64,000 bases of DNA from PALSA-1004 sp963804885 (GCA_963804885.1 CAWDSF010000010.1:409055-473054); one strand, 5' to 3'. Counted from the stretch's first letter, positions 20,411 to 29,416 are shown. Notes: a model not told the origin generated them from the letters alone. Translations and numbers: made by a program.

Positions 20411-22300
20411 TTACCCCGACAACGCCGGCTTGGCTTCAGCGACGGGCTTCGCAGCCGCGGGCGCTGTCAGCGCAAGGTTGGTGCGCAGCTGGTCGAGCTG
20501 CTCGCCCTGCTTCTTCAGCTCGACGCGCTGCTCATCGAGGATCTTGATGCGTTCCTTCACCGAGGTCATGTTTTCCTTCATGTCGCGCAGGTTCTCGACG
20601 CGCTTCAACATGAGTTTCTGGCGCTCCATGATCTGGCCGTTCAACGGGCCCAGTGCGCCGCGCAGCCAGTGCTCGGTATCGAGCCGCGTCAGCTCGAAGG
20701 TCTGGCGCGCTTCCTCGACCAGGCCGTCATAGAACTTCTTGACCAGGAAATCCTTGTAGGTCGCGATATTGACCGGGTCGTGACAGAAGGCGCGCGCGTT
20801 GGCTTCCAGCGCGTGCATCGATTCCAGGTGCTTTTGCAGCGTGAGCGGCGGCGGGCTCAATTTCGCGAGCCCGAAATTCTCGTGAAACTGCTGGTAAATC
20901 CCCTCGACCGCCTCACGCAGCTTGACCGCGTAGTTGAGGATTTTCTCGACTTGCGTGGTGAAGTAGCCGAACAGTCCCTGAATGCTCTTCCACATGCCGG
21001 CAGTGGTCCACGCGCCCTGGATGAAGTCGCGGTCGTGCGAGAGGATTTCCTCGATGCGGTCGTCGTGCAGGGTAGCCAGCAGTTCCTGGCCCTTGGCGGT
21101 CAGGTCGGAATAGGTGACATTGAAAGCCGCGACGCTTTTCTGATAGGTCTTGCGCTCGTTTTCCAGGCGCGTGAGCATGTCCTGCGCGACGTTCTGGTTT
21201 TTGCCGGCCGTCGAGGTCAGGTCCTGCATTTCCTTGATCGTCGAAATGAACCGCGCGGCCACTGCCTGGCGCGCCGACTGGACAAGCGGACCGATTTCCT
21301 TGGAGACCGAGGCCAGCAGCAGCGCCTGGCGCTCGGGCACGAGCTTCTCGGCATGCAATTTTTCCAGCCGCTCAATGCCGTTGGACGGATCCGCGGCGGC
21401 TGCGTGGCCCAGGCGGCCCGCGACGGCCTGCTTGATCGGCAGCGACAACACGTTGGATTCCGCGATGCCGAAAGCATCGACGACCGCGCGTTCGGCGGCG
21501 GCGTCGGCGCCGGAGCCGCTGTCGAGCACGGTGAACTTATGCGCAAGCGAATTCTGCGCGTACTGTTTCCACACGTCGCGCGCCGCCGGCGTGACCTCTT
21601 TGCCGAGCACCATCAGCAGCGATTGCGAGCTTGACGTGATGCGCATCGCGACTTCCGGCTCCGCGGCGAGAATTTGCGAGCCGGGGGTGTAGAGCGCGAT
21701 CAAGCCGCTCTTGAGCGCGGGATGGGGGAGATTGATAAGCGCATAGCGCCACGCCGGGATCATCACCGCATCGCCGCTGCGCTCGACGTTCGTCAGGTTG
21801 AGTGATTTGGCTTCGTCGACGCTGACGGCGCGCGACTCCATCAGGCTGTGCGTGGCTTCTGCAATCGATTCCGGCGAATCCGGATTCAGGCGCATCGTGA
21901 TCCAGTCGACGGGGCTGCGGCGCAAATTGGCGATACTGTCTTCGCGCTTGCGCGTCTCCATCGGCAGCACGCGCACATACGGCGACTCGCTGGGGTCGTG
22001 GAAGATCTCGGTCGCGCACAGGAATTCGCAGCCCGGACCCAGCGGCAGCAATCCGCCGGGCATGTCCGCGAACAGCAGCGCATTGATGAGCCCGATCTTG
22101 TCTTCAGCCGATTCGCCCATGAAGGCGAGCCGAATGCGGTCGTTGCGCAGGCCTTCGACGAGATCGTATATGCGCAGCGTCTGTTCGATGTCCGCCTGAC
22201 CGTACGTGTCCTGCCAGGCTCGGAATTCGTCGATCGATGCGACGAGTTTCTCGCGCCAGCCGGTGAACTGCGCTATGCGTTGTTCTAATTGATTTGCCAT
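20411..22300 (-). CDS. Dynamin-like pseudo-GTPase, paralog of the downstream gene
   Basis: 629-residue protein colinear with the neighbouring dynamin-like GTPase: shared blocks include LRIYDLVEGLRNDR, AWTTAGMWKSIQGLF and FCHDPVNIATYKDFLVKKFY. Its nucleotide motifs have decayed: G1 is GESAEDKI instead of a GKS/GKT loop (62-69), G3 is LYTPG instead of DTPG (about 203-207), and G4 is replaced by LDSGSG. It therefore probably does not hydrolyse GTP and may be the regulatory half of a heteromer. It overlaps yggU by 16 bases and lies 151 bases before the active paralog. Confidence 0.85.
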   Translation of the reverse strand: MANQLEQRIAQFTGWREKLVASIDEFRAWQDTYGQADIEQTLRIYDLVEGLRNDRIRLAFMGESAEDKIGLINALLFADMPGGLLPLGPGCEFLCATEIFHDPSESPYVRVLPMETRKREDSIANLRRSPVDWITMRLNPDSPESIAEATHSLMESRAVSVDEAKSLNLTNVERSGDAVMIPAWRYALINLPHPALKSGLIALYTPGSQILAAEPEVAMRITSSSQSLLMVLGKEVTPAARDVWKQYAQNSLAHKFTVLDSGSGADAAAERAVVDAFGIAESNVLSLPIKQAVAGRLGHAAAADPSNGIERLEKLHAEKLVPERQALLLASVSKEIGPLVQSARQAVAARFISTIKEMQDLTSTAGKNQNVAQDMLTRLENERKTYQKSVAAFNVTYSDLTAKGQELLATLHDDRIEEILSHDRDFIQGAWTTAGMWKSIQGLFGYFTTQVEKILNYAVKLREAVEGIYQQFHENFGLAKLSPPPLTLQKHLESMHALEANARAFCHDPVNIATYKDFLVKKFYDGLVEEARQTFELTRLDTEHWLRGALGPLNGQIMERQKLMLKRVENLRDMKENMTSVKERIKILDEQRVELKKQGEQLDQLRTNLALTAPAAAKPVAEAKPALSG

Positions 22301-22611
22301 ATAGCGTCCGTGTCGGCGAGTTTTGCCACGACGGCGGGGCCGGCGTTGTTCAGTTCCACAATCTTGCGCCGGCCGCGCACTCCCTGTTTGATTGTAATAT
22401 CTAGGATTGGGAGCTTAAACCATTGATGTAAAAAGTCAATCAGCTTTCTATTCGCCTGGTCTTCGACGGCCGGGGCGGCGACCTTCATTTTGAGCGCATC
22501 GCCGTGTCGCCCGACAATCGCGGTCACCCGCGCATTCGGTTGAATATGCAGCGTCAGAGTGGCCCGGCGGGCCGCTGGCTCGTAGCGGAACCAGCTTGAA
22601 TATCCGCCCAA
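22285..22611 (-). CDS. YggU/DUF167 family protein
   Basis: 108-residue protein with the DUF167 core HIQPNARVTAIVGRHGDALKMKVAAPAVEDQANR, a small alpha/beta fold often encoded next to yggT. The biochemical role is not established. It starts seven bases after yggT ends, and its 3' end overlaps the dynamin-like pseudo-GTPase gene, implying translational coupling. Confidence 0.9.
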   Translation of the reverse strand: MGGYSSWFRYEPAARRATLTLHIQPNARVTAIVGRHGDALKMKVAAPAVEDQANRKLIDFLHQWFKLPILDITIKQGVRGRRKIVELNNAGPAVVAKLADTDAIWQIN

Positions 22612-22617
22612 GCGGGC

Positions 22618-23193
22618 CTAGAGAAGCCGCCCGACCGTGGCTTCCAGCCAAACGAAGGGCACGGCGAGCAGTAATTGGCAGACGATCAGCACAATAAACG
22701 GCGTTAGGTCGACGTTCGCGACAGTTGGCACCCGTTTCTGCAGCGGACGCAGGAACGGTCGGGTCAGGGTGTTCAGCAACGGTGTCAACGCGTTGTAGGG
22801 CTGAACCCAGCTTAAAACCGCCTGCACGACGACCGCGAACATCACTATGTATATAGCGAGCCTTAGCAGGTTGAGCGCGCCGAGCGCTGCCACCGCTACT
22901 CCGGTCGCGCCCGTGGCTAAAGCGGGGTCGTAGCCCTTGAGCATTAATACGAGCACAAGTTGAAGTACGGCCACCAGCCAGGCCAGAAGCAGGGTGGCGA
23001 AATCGAGTCCCCACCAGCCCGGAATCAGCCGCCGTGCCGGCCGGACGACAAAATCCGTCACCGCCGCCAGAAATTGGGAGAGCTGATTGCGCGCCGGCGC
23101 GCGCGCCCATTGCAGAATAAAGCGCAGCAGCAGCGCCAGCACGAAGAGGTCGCCGGCCGTGGTGACCAGGAAAATCAGGGTCTGCGTGAGCAT
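22618..23193 (-). CDS. yggT: YggT family inner-membrane protein
   Basis: 191-residue membrane protein with two YGGT repeats, each a pair of hydrophobic segments around an amphipathic motif (FILQWARAPARNQLSQF and VVQAVLSWVQPYNALTPLL). YggT/YlmG proteins are associated with division and osmotic growth. It lies between proC and yggU in the conserved yggS-proC-yggT-yggU order. Confidence 0.92.
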   Translation of the reverse strand: MLTQTLIFLVTTAGDLFVLALLLRFILQWARAPARNQLSQFLAAVTDFVVRPARRLIPGWWGLDFATLLLAWLVAVLQLVLVLMLKGYDPALATGATGVAVAALGALNLLRLAIYIVMFAVVVQAVLSWVQPYNALTPLLNTLTRPFLRPLQKRVPTVANVDLTPFIVLIVCQLLLAVPFVWLEATVGRLL

Positions 23194-23215
23194 CGTGGAA
23201 AACCGGCCCTAGTCC

Positions 23216-24028
23216 CTAGTCTTTACCCAGCTCGTCGCCCAGTTCGCGTGAACGCGCGTCCGCGGCTTTGACGGCGCGCACGATGGCTGCTTTGATCGCC
23301 GCGCTCTCCATGCTGGCGAGCGCGGCGGCCGTCGTGCCGCCTTTCGACGTGACGCGCGCCCGCAGGGTCGCGACATCTTCGCTGCTCTCCGCGGCGAGCT
23401 TGATGGCGCCGCCAAATGTTTGCAGCGCGAGACTGCGCGCGGCGGCCGGCGCCAATCCAAGCTCGACTGCTGCGGCCTGCAGCGCCTCCATAAAATAGAA
23501 CACGTAAGCCGGTCCGCTGCCGGACACTGCGGTGATCGCATCCAGCTGCTCTTCGCGCTCGACCCTCAGGGTGGTGCCGACCGCACCGAGTATCGCCTCC
23601 GCGTGCGCGGCGTCTTCAGGCGTGGCGCCCGGCATCGCATACAGCCCGGTGCAGCCGGCGCCCACCAGCGCGGGCGTGTTGGGCATCGCGCGCACCAGCC
23701 GCTCATAGCCGCCGAGCCAGCGCGCGAGATCGCCGCCGCGGATCCCGGCGGCGATGCTGATCACGAGTTGCTGCTTCACGTGCGGACGCAACGCAGTGGC
23801 GACTTCGCGCATGTTCTGCGGCTTGATTGCAAGCACGATGCAATCGACCGCGACCGCCGCGGCATCGATGCGGTCGAACGTTTTGATCGCGTACTGCTCG
23901 GTGAGCCGGGCGCGCGCGGCGGCATCGATTTCGACGACGCGCACGGTCGGCGCGCGCTGGCCCTGCTTCATCAGGCCGCCGATGATCGCGTTGGCCATAT
24001 TGCCGCCGCCGATGAACGTGATGTTCAT
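23216..24028 (-). CDS. proC: Pyrroline-5-carboxylate reductase
   Basis: Last step of proline synthesis. The 270-residue enzyme begins with the NAD(P)-binding motif GGGNMANAIIGGL (residues 7-19) and carries the substrate-binding signature around GSGPAYVFYFMEAL and the C-terminal VTSKGGTTAAAL. A stop at the HLVR-equivalent gives a normal length. It is 48 bases downstream of yggS. Confidence 0.94.
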   Translation of the reverse strand: MNITFIGGGNMANAIIGGLMKQGQRAPTVRVVEIDAAARARLTEQYAIKTFDRIDAAAVAVDCIVLAIKPQNMREVATALRPHVKQQLVISIAAGIRGGDLARWLGGYERLVRAMPNTPALVGAGCTGLYAMPGATPEDAAHAEAILGAVGTTLRVEREEQLDAITAVSGSGPAYVFYFMEALQAAAVELGLAPAAARSLALQTFGGAIKLAAESSEDVATLRARVTSKGGTTAAALASMESAAIKAAIVRAVKAADARSRELGDELGKD

Positions 24029-24076
24029 GAAATCTTCCTGGTTGGGAGCACGGAGAATCTGCCTATTCTAGGGTTT

Positions 24077-24793
24077 CTAGCGCGTGACTTCTGTCACAGA
24101 CGCATCGGGCACGTGGCGTTCGCCGAAGATCGAAGTGCCGATCCGGACCAGCGTAGCGCCCTCCGCCACCGCGGCTTCGAGATCGGCCGACATCCCCATC
24201 GATAGAGTGTCGAGCACGACCCCTTCGTGCGCGAGTTGCTCCTTTAACTCGCGCAAGACGGCGAAATGACGCCGTTGTTGCACAAAATCGCTGCTCGGCG
24301 GTGGAATTGCCATCAGACCGCGCAATTTGAGCCGCGGCAACCCCGCGATTACCCGCGCGAGCGCGGCTGCGTCGGCGGGCGCGACGCCGCTTTTCGTGTC
24401 TTCGCCGCCTATGTTGACCTGTATGCAGATTTGCAGCGGCGCGATGTGCGCGGGCCGTGCAGCGGACAGTCGTTCGGCAATTTTGGCGCGGTCGACGCTG
24501 TGCACCCATGCGAAATTCTCGGCAATCGCGCGCGTCTTGTTGCTTTGGAGCGGGCCGATGAAGTGCCATTCGATGCCGTGCATCGGCAACGCCGCGATTT
24601 TTTCAAGGGCTTCTTTCACATAATTCTCGCCGAAAGTATGCTGTCCGCATGCCATTGCGGCAGCTATTGCGCCGGCATCGAATGTTTTGCTGACTGCGAG
24701 CAGCCTAATCTCGCCCGGTTGGCGTCCGTACGCGTGCGCGGCGGCCTCGATACGCCTGCGTACGGCTTGCAAGTTATCCCCAATTGTGGCCAT
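24077..24793 (-). CDS. yggS: YggS/PLPBP family pyridoxal-phosphate homeostasis protein
   Basis: 238-residue alanine-racemase-like barrel protein that binds pyridoxal phosphate through the lysine in LLAVSKTF (residues 31-38) and buffers PLP and amino-acid pools. The conserved segments FGENYVKEA, WHFIGPLQSNK and LSMGMSADLEAAV are all intact. Divergent from pilT with a 90-base gap. Confidence 0.94.
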   Translation of the reverse strand: MATIGDNLQAVRRRIEAAAHAYGRQPGEIRLLAVSKTFDAGAIAAAMACGQHTFGENYVKEALEKIAALPMHGIEWHFIGPLQSNKTRAIAENFAWVHSVDRAKIAERLSAARPAHIAPLQICIQVNIGGEDTKSGVAPADAAALARVIAGLPRLKLRGLMAIPPPSSDFVQQRRHFAVLRELKEQLAHEGVVLDTLSMGMSADLEAAVAEGATLVRIGTSIFGERHVPDASVTEVTR

Positions 24794-24830
24794 AATTTCG
24801 CGGACTTAGAGCAATTGCTTAAACTAACGC

Positions 24831-24853
24831 CGCAACGCGGCAGGCGCGTTGCG
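24831..24853 (+). promoter_or_regulatory. Hairpin in the pilT leader
   Basis: CGCAACGCG at 24831-24839 and CGCGTTGCG at 24845-24853 form a perfect 9-bp stem with a five-base loop, 30 bases ahead of the pilT ATG and within the divergent yggS-pilT gap. It could be a leader structure or an operator. There is no T-run, so termination is unlikely. Confidence 0.45.
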
Positions 24854-24883
24854 CTAACTCACCCCCGCAACCAGGAAATTATA

Positions 24884-25924
24884 ATGGACATATCCGAACT
24901 GCTTGCGTTTGTGGTCAAGAATAAAGCCTCCGATCTGCATCTTTCCTCGGGCCTGCCGCCGATGATTCGCGTGCACGGCGACGTGCGGCGCATAAACCTG
25001 CCGGCCATGGAGCACAAAGATGTGCACGGCATGGTGTATGACATCATGAACGACGGTCAGCGCAAGTTCTACGAAGAGAACCTCGAGTGCGACTTCTCCT
25101 TCGCGATTCCCAATCTCGCGCGCTTCCGCGTCAACGCATTCGTCCAGCAGCGCGGCGCCGCCGCCGTCATGCGCACGATCCCGTCCAAGATCCTGTCGCT
25201 CGAGGACCTGAAAGCGCCGAAGATTTTCGGGGAGATCGCCGACCAGCCGCGCGGCATGGTGCTGGTCACCGGGCCGACCGGTTCGGGCAAGTCGACGACG
25301 TTGGCCGGTATGGTCAATCACAAGAACGAAACCGAGCTCGGCCACATCCTGACCGTCGAGGACCCGATCGAGTTCGTCCACGAATCCAAAAAATGCCTGA
25401 TCAACCAGCGCGAAGTCGGCCCGCACACCCTGTCGTTCGCCAACGCGCTGCGCTCGGCGCTGCGCGAAGATCCCGACGTCATCCTGGTCGGCGAGATGCG
25501 CGACCTGGAGACGATCCGGCTGGCGATGACGGCCGCCGAAACGGGCCACCTGGTGTTCGGCACCCTGCATACGAGTTCGGCCGCCAAGACCATCGACCGC
25601 ATCATCGACGTGTTCCCGGCCGAAGAAAAAGAAATGATACGGGCGATGCTGTCGGAGAGCTTGCGCGCGGTGATTTCGCAGTCGCTATTGAAGACCAAGG
25701 ACGGCAGCGGCCGCGTCGCGGCGCACGAGATCATGATCGGCACGCCGGCCATCCGCAACCTCATACGCGAGGCGAAGGTCGCGCAGATGTACTCGGCGAT
25801 TCAGACCGGCAATTCGTACGGCATGCAGACGCTCGATCAGAACCTGACTGAACTCGTGAAACGCAACGTCGTGTCGGTTGACGAAGCGCGCAGCAAAGCC
25901 GCGAACAAAGACAATTTCAGGTAA
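24884..25924 (+). CDS. pilT: Twitching motility retraction ATPase PilT
   Basis: Hexameric ATPase that powers type IV pilus retraction. The ATG at 24884 (MDISELLAFVVKN) after an AGGA site gives 346 residues; the longer open frame upstream overlaps yggS. Walker A GPTGSGKSTT, Walker B in DVILVGEMRDLETI, the Asp-box EDPIEF and the PilT-specific AIRNLIRE motif are intact. A 7-bp hairpin follows the stop and pilU starts 52 bases later. Confidence 0.95.
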   Translation: MDISELLAFVVKNKASDLHLSSGLPPMIRVHGDVRRINLPAMEHKDVHGMVYDIMNDGQRKFYEENLECDFSFAIPNLARFRVNAFVQQRGAAAVMRTIPSKILSLEDLKAPKIFGEIADQPRGMVLVTGPTGSGKSTTLAGMVNHKNETELGHILTVEDPIEFVHESKKCLINQREVGPHTLSFANALRSALREDPDVILVGEMRDLETIRLAMTAAETGHLVFGTLHTSSAAKTIDRIIDVFPAEEKEMIRAMLSESLRAVISQSLLKTKDGSGRVAAHEIMIGTPAIRNLIREAKVAQMYSAIQTGNSYGMQTLDQNLTELVKRNVVSVDEARSKAANKDNFR

Positions 25925-25926
25925 GT

Positions 25927-25945
25927 CCGCCGCTAAATGCGGCGG
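25927..25945 (+). terminator. Stem-loop between pilT and pilU
   Basis: CCGCCGC (25927-25933) and GCGGCGG (25939-25945) form a perfect 7-bp stem with a TAAAT loop, two bases after the pilT stop. No U-tract follows, so it may act as an mRNA-stability or partial attenuation element that sets the pilT:pilU ratio. Confidence 0.4.
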
Positions 25946-25976
25946 TCGACCGCTTGATGCGATAAGGGGATGCGCT

Positions 25977-27113
25977 ATGGATCGTGAACAGTCAGTCCAA
26001 TTCATGCATAACCTGCTGCGCGCGATGCTCAGCAAGAAGGCTTCCGACTTGTTCATTACCGCCGGATTCCCGCCGGCGTTCAAAGTCGACGGCAAAATGA
26101 CGCCGGTGTCGAACCAGACGCTGACGCCGTCCCATACCGCGGATCTCGCGCGCGCGATGATGAACGACAAGCAGGCGGCGGAGTTCGAGGAGACTAAGGA
26201 GTGCAATTTCGCGGTGGCGCCCGCGGGCATCGGCCGTTTCCGCGTCAACGCGTTCGTGCAAATGGCGCGCGTCGGCATGGTCATGCGCACGATCACGACG
26301 ACGATTCCGAAGTTCGACGACCTGAAGCTGCCGCAGGTGCTGAAAGACGTCGTCATGAGCAAGCGCGGCCTCATCATATTCGTTGGGGGCACGGGTTCGG
26401 GCAAGTCGACGTCGCTCGCGGCAATGATCGGCTACCGCAACGAAAACAGCTACGGGCACATCATCACGATCGAGGACCCCGTCGAATTCGTGCACGAGCA
26501 CAAAAACTGCCTGATTACGCAGCGCGAAGTCGGCGTCGACACGCTGTCGTGGGAGCACGCGCTGCACAATACGCTGCGGCAGGCGCCCGACGTCATCCTG
26601 ATCGGCGAAATCCGGTCGCGCGAGACGATGGAACACGCGGTAGCGTTCGCTGAAACCGGCCACTTGGCGATGGGCACGCTGCACGCGAACAGCGCCAACC
26701 AGGCGCTCGACCGGATCATCAACTTCTTCCCGGAGGAGCGCAAAGCGCAGTTGCTGATGGACCTCTCGCTCAACATTCGGGCGCTGATATCCCAGCGTTT
26801 GATCCCGACCAAGGAAGGCAAGGGCCGCCGCGCTGCCATCGAGATCCTGCTCAATTCGCCGTTGATCCAGGACCAGATCTTCAAAGGCGAAGTGCACGAG
26901 ATCAAGGGCACGATGGCGAAATCGCGCGAAATGGGCATGCAGACGTTCGACCAGGCGCTGTTCGATCTCTACGAAGAGGGCGCGATCAGCTACGAAGACG
27001 CGCTGCGCAACGCCGATTCGGTGAACGAGCTGCGCCTGAAGATCAAGCTCGAAGGCCAGGAGTCGAAGGACAAGGACGTAATGTCGGGTATCGAGCATCT
27101 GAATATCGTTTAA
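25977..27113 (+). CDS. pilU: PilT-like ATPase PilU
   Basis: PilT paralog that assists pilus retraction. The ATG at 25977 (MDREQSVQFMHN) follows AAGGGG and yields 378 residues; the upstream extension to 25878 overlaps pilT. Walker A GGTGSGKSTS, EDPVEF and Walker B DVILIGEIRSRETM are present, while the AIRNLIRE motif is replaced (NSPLIQDQIFKGE), as is typical of PilU. The C-terminal tail is acidic and lysine-rich. Confidence 0.94.
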   Translation: MDREQSVQFMHNLLRAMLSKKASDLFITAGFPPAFKVDGKMTPVSNQTLTPSHTADLARAMMNDKQAAEFEETKECNFAVAPAGIGRFRVNAFVQMARVGMVMRTITTTIPKFDDLKLPQVLKDVVMSKRGLIIFVGGTGSGKSTSLAAMIGYRNENSYGHIITIEDPVEFVHEHKNCLITQREVGVDTLSWEHALHNTLRQAPDVILIGEIRSRETMEHAVAFAETGHLAMGTLHANSANQALDRIINFFPEERKAQLLMDLSLNIRALISQRLIPTKEGKGRRAAIEILLNSPLIQDQIFKGEVHEIKGTMAKSREMGMQTFDQALFDLYEEGAISYEDALRNADSVNELRLKIKLEGQESKDKDVMSGIEHLNIV

Positions 27114-27191
27114 CCCCGGACGCTGCGCGCCGGCGTAACGCGCCGGTTCGAACTGACGGCTAAAGCCGCTGTTCAACCGGCGTATTCATTT

Positions 27192-27936
27192 ATGAACATT
27201 CCCTTCGAACTGCACAGCCTCGCCATCAGCGCGCTGGTGGTCACTGCCGCGTACGTCATTTTCGGTATCTCGGCGTTCGGCGCCGCGCTGGTCACCGTGC
27301 CTGCGCTGTCCTTTTTGTATCCGCTCGATTTCGTATTGCCGGTGTGCGTGCTGCTCGACGTGTCGGCGGCGATCGCGATCGGCACCCGCTTCTCGCGTGA
27401 AGCTGACCGGCGCGAACTCGCATGGATGGCTCCCGCGTGCCTCGATCGGCGCGGTGCTCGGCGTGACGTTGCTCGTGAGCCTGCCGCGGCACGCCACCCT
27501 CATCGCGCTCGGTGCGTTTTTGCTTGTGTACGGGATATACACGCTGCGCCAGGGCACGCCGAGCGGGACCCTCAGCCCGCGGTGGGCGCCGGTCTCCGGC
27601 TTCGTCGGCGGCGCGATGGGCACGCTGTTCGGGATCGGCGCGCCGCCGTATGCGATCTATCTGTCGCGGCGGCTCGCCGACAAAGGCGCCTTGCGCGCCA
27701 CGCTCTCCAACATGGTGCTGCTCTCGACCGGCATCCGCGCGCTGGTTTTCGCGGTGGGCGGGCTCATGCTGGCGGACCGCCTGCTCATGTTCCTGCTGCT
27801 GCTGCCGTTCGCGCTCGCGGGCTTGTGGTGCGGCAACCGCATCCACGGCCGCATTTCGCGCGAACAGGTCGCGCGCGTGATGAGCGTGGTGCTGCTCCTG
27901 ATCGGCGCGTCACTGCTGGTGCGCGCGCTGTCGTAA
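27192..27936 (+). CDS. TauE/SafE-family sulfite exporter-like permease, one frameshift
   Basis: Integral membrane protein with about eight hydrophobic segments, family of organosulfur and sulfite exporters. The N-terminal half (MNIPFELHSLAIS to AWMAPA) and the C-terminal half (SIGAVLGVTLL to the end, with the second repeat GGAMGTLFGIGAPPYAIYL) lie in different frames. A surplus T near 27438 explains the break and gives 247 residues. The repeated GxxGxGG/P motif of the family is visible in both halves. It stands 78 bases after pilU; the transported anion is unknown. Confidence 0.8.
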
Positions 27937-27944
27937 TTGCGCGA

Positions 27945-28529
27945 TCAGCTTTCCTCGCCCGTCAGCACTCGTTCGATGCGCCGGTCGGGCACCAGCCACA
28001 GCAAGGCCACCAGCACGTACAGGCACTGTGAAATCCACTGCCACCAGAACGCCGCCGCGATCGCCGCGAGATAGAAAAACGGCGACGCCTTGCCTTTCCA
28101 GTCATTGCCGACGGCTTTTTTCAGCAGCGAGTCCGGGCCCTGCGCTGCGATGATCAGCTGCTGCAGCACCCAGTACGCGATGGCGGCCATCAGCAGGACA
28201 AAACCGTAGAAAGCCGACGGCGCCGCCGCAAAATGGTTTTCGCCCATCCAGCCGGTCGCGAACGGAAACAGCGACAGCCAGAACAAGAGATGCAGGTTGG
28301 CCCACAGGATCGCCCCGGTCACATTGCGCACCGCATGCAGCATGTGGTGATGGTTGTTCCAGTAAATGCCGACGTAGACGAAGCTCAGCACGTAACTCAG
28401 GAACACCGGGATCAATGGTGCCAACGCGTCCAGGCTTTCGCCATGCGGCACCTTCAATTCGAGCACCATGATCGTGATGATGATGGCGATCACGCCATCG
28501 CTGAATGCTTCGAGCCGGCTTTTGACCAT
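27945..28529 (-). CDS. TMEM175/DUF1211 family membrane protein
   Basis: 194-residue protein with about six hydrophobic segments and the signature R-x3-FSDGV at the start of the first one (residues 5-13), which in TMEM175 proteins lines a potassium-conducting pore. The YWNNHHHMLH segment is also family-typical. Function in bacteria is probably a potassium leak channel, inferred from homologs. It lies 18 bases after a DUF488 gene on the same strand. Confidence 0.82.
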   Translation of the reverse strand: MVKSRLEAFSDGVIAIIITIMVLELKVPHGESLDALAPLIPVFLSYVLSFVYVGIYWNNHHHMLHAVRNVTGAILWANLHLLFWLSLFPFATGWMGENHFAAAPSAFYGFVLLMAAIAYWVLQQLIIAAQGPDSLLKKAVGNDWKGKASPFFYLAAIAAAFWWQWISQCLYVLVALLWLVPDRRIERVLTGEES

Positions 28530-28547
28530 GGTTTACTTTCGTTCCCG

Positions 28548-28934
28548 TTATTTCACTTTCGCGCCGCGTTCTCTCAACAATTCACGCAATACCGAGCGGT
28601 GGCAAAGGGCTTCATCTGCGCAATAGCAGCCGACGGAGAAATTGCTGGCGTGGGAGAGGGCGGCAAGCAGATCGAGCGTTGCCCTGTTATCCGGTTTCGC
28701 CATCTCGGCGCGATATCTTTTCCTGAATTGGGCCCAATCGCGCGCGCTTTGCGCCCGTTGCGCGAATTTTACTGTGGCGGCACTCGGGGCGAGCGTGGGC
28801 AGCCACACATCGTAGAAATTCCGGACCGAATAATCTTTTTTTGGCACGCCGCGCGGCGGCCGCCGCACCGTGCCGATGCGCAGGCCCTCGCCGGGAAAGC
28901 GGTCGCTACCGAGGCGAACGATACGGATGGTCAA
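28548..28934 (-). CDS. DUF488 family protein
   Basis: 128-residue small protein of the DUF488 family. The segments RPPRGVPKKDY, YDVWLPTLAPS and the C-terminal CYCADEALCHRSVLRELL, with paired Cys and His, are typical. Its role is unestablished. Its GC content resembles the chromosomal backbone, and no attC lies between it and the next gene, so it is taken as the chromosomal flank of the cassette array; its start is only 13 bases from the first attC. Confidence 0.8.
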   Translation of the reverse strand: MTIRIVRLGSDRFPGEGLRIGTVRRPPRGVPKKDYSVRNFYDVWLPTLAPSAATVKFAQRAQSARDWAQFRKRYRAEMAKPDNRATLDLLAALSHASNFSVGCYCADEALCHRSVLRELLRERGAKVK

Positions 28935-28946
28935 GCGGAGTCCGGG

Positions 28947-29006
28947 CGATAACGTCTGAATTGAGCCGCGCCGCGGAGCGGTGTCGGCTTGAATTGATTG
29001 TTAGCG
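28947..29006 (-). other. attC site after the DUF2200 cassette
   Basis: 60 bp, bounded on the minus strand by CGCTAAC and GTTATCG. The inner arms TTCAAGCCG and CGGCTCAATTC are imperfect complements around a GC-rich centre (CCGCTCCGCGGCG). Layout, length and internal sequence closely resemble the attC of the aadA cassette group as known from class 1 integrons. It begins seven bases after the DUF2200 stop. Confidence 0.85.
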
Positions 29007-29013
29007 CCAATCA

Positions 29014-29367
29014 TCACCGCAGAATCTTCTCCATTGCCTTTCCTTTCGCAAGCTCGTCAATCAGCTTGTCTAGATAACGGATTCTTTGCATCAGTGGATC
29101 CTCTACTTCTTCCACGCGGACACCACACACAACCCCTTTGATGAGCGAGGTATTTGGATGGATAGCGGGAGCTTTGGCAAAAAAACTCTCAAAGTCGCTC
29201 TGTTGCTTGATTTGCTTCTCTAGTCCCGCTTGGCTATAGCCAGTCAACCAGCGGATGATTTGGTCAACTTCGTCCTTCGTGCGATTTTTACGTTCCGCTT
29301 TTTGTACGTATAGTGGATATACCTTGGAGAACGCTGTAGTGAAAATTCGATGCTTAGGCATCTTCAT
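29014..29367 (-). CDS. DUF2200 family protein (gene cassette)
   Basis: 117-residue cytosolic protein with the DUF2200 pattern: HRIFTTAFSKVYPLYVQKAERK, EVDQIIRWLTGY and the C-terminal VEDPLMQRIRYLDKLIDELAKG. The ATG at 29367 has GGAG six bases upstream, within the short leader that follows the preceding attC. Function is unknown; members are widespread and are often found in mobile cassettes. It is more lysine-rich and lower in GC than the chromosomal genes. Confidence 0.85.
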   Translation of the reverse strand: MKMPKHRIFTTAFSKVYPLYVQKAERKNRTKDEVDQIIRWLTGYSQAGLEKQIKQQSDFESFFAKAPAIHPNTSLIKGVVCGVRVEEVEDPLMQRIRYLDKLIDELAKGKAMEKILR

Positions 29368-29416
29368 GGCTCCAACGGGTCGAAGATATACGGCCGTGTT
29401 GCGCGCTAATGATCGC

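Noticed and set aside
24266..24883. Upstream extension of pilT
   Set aside because: Overlaps yggS antisense; the PilT family start fits ATG 24884.
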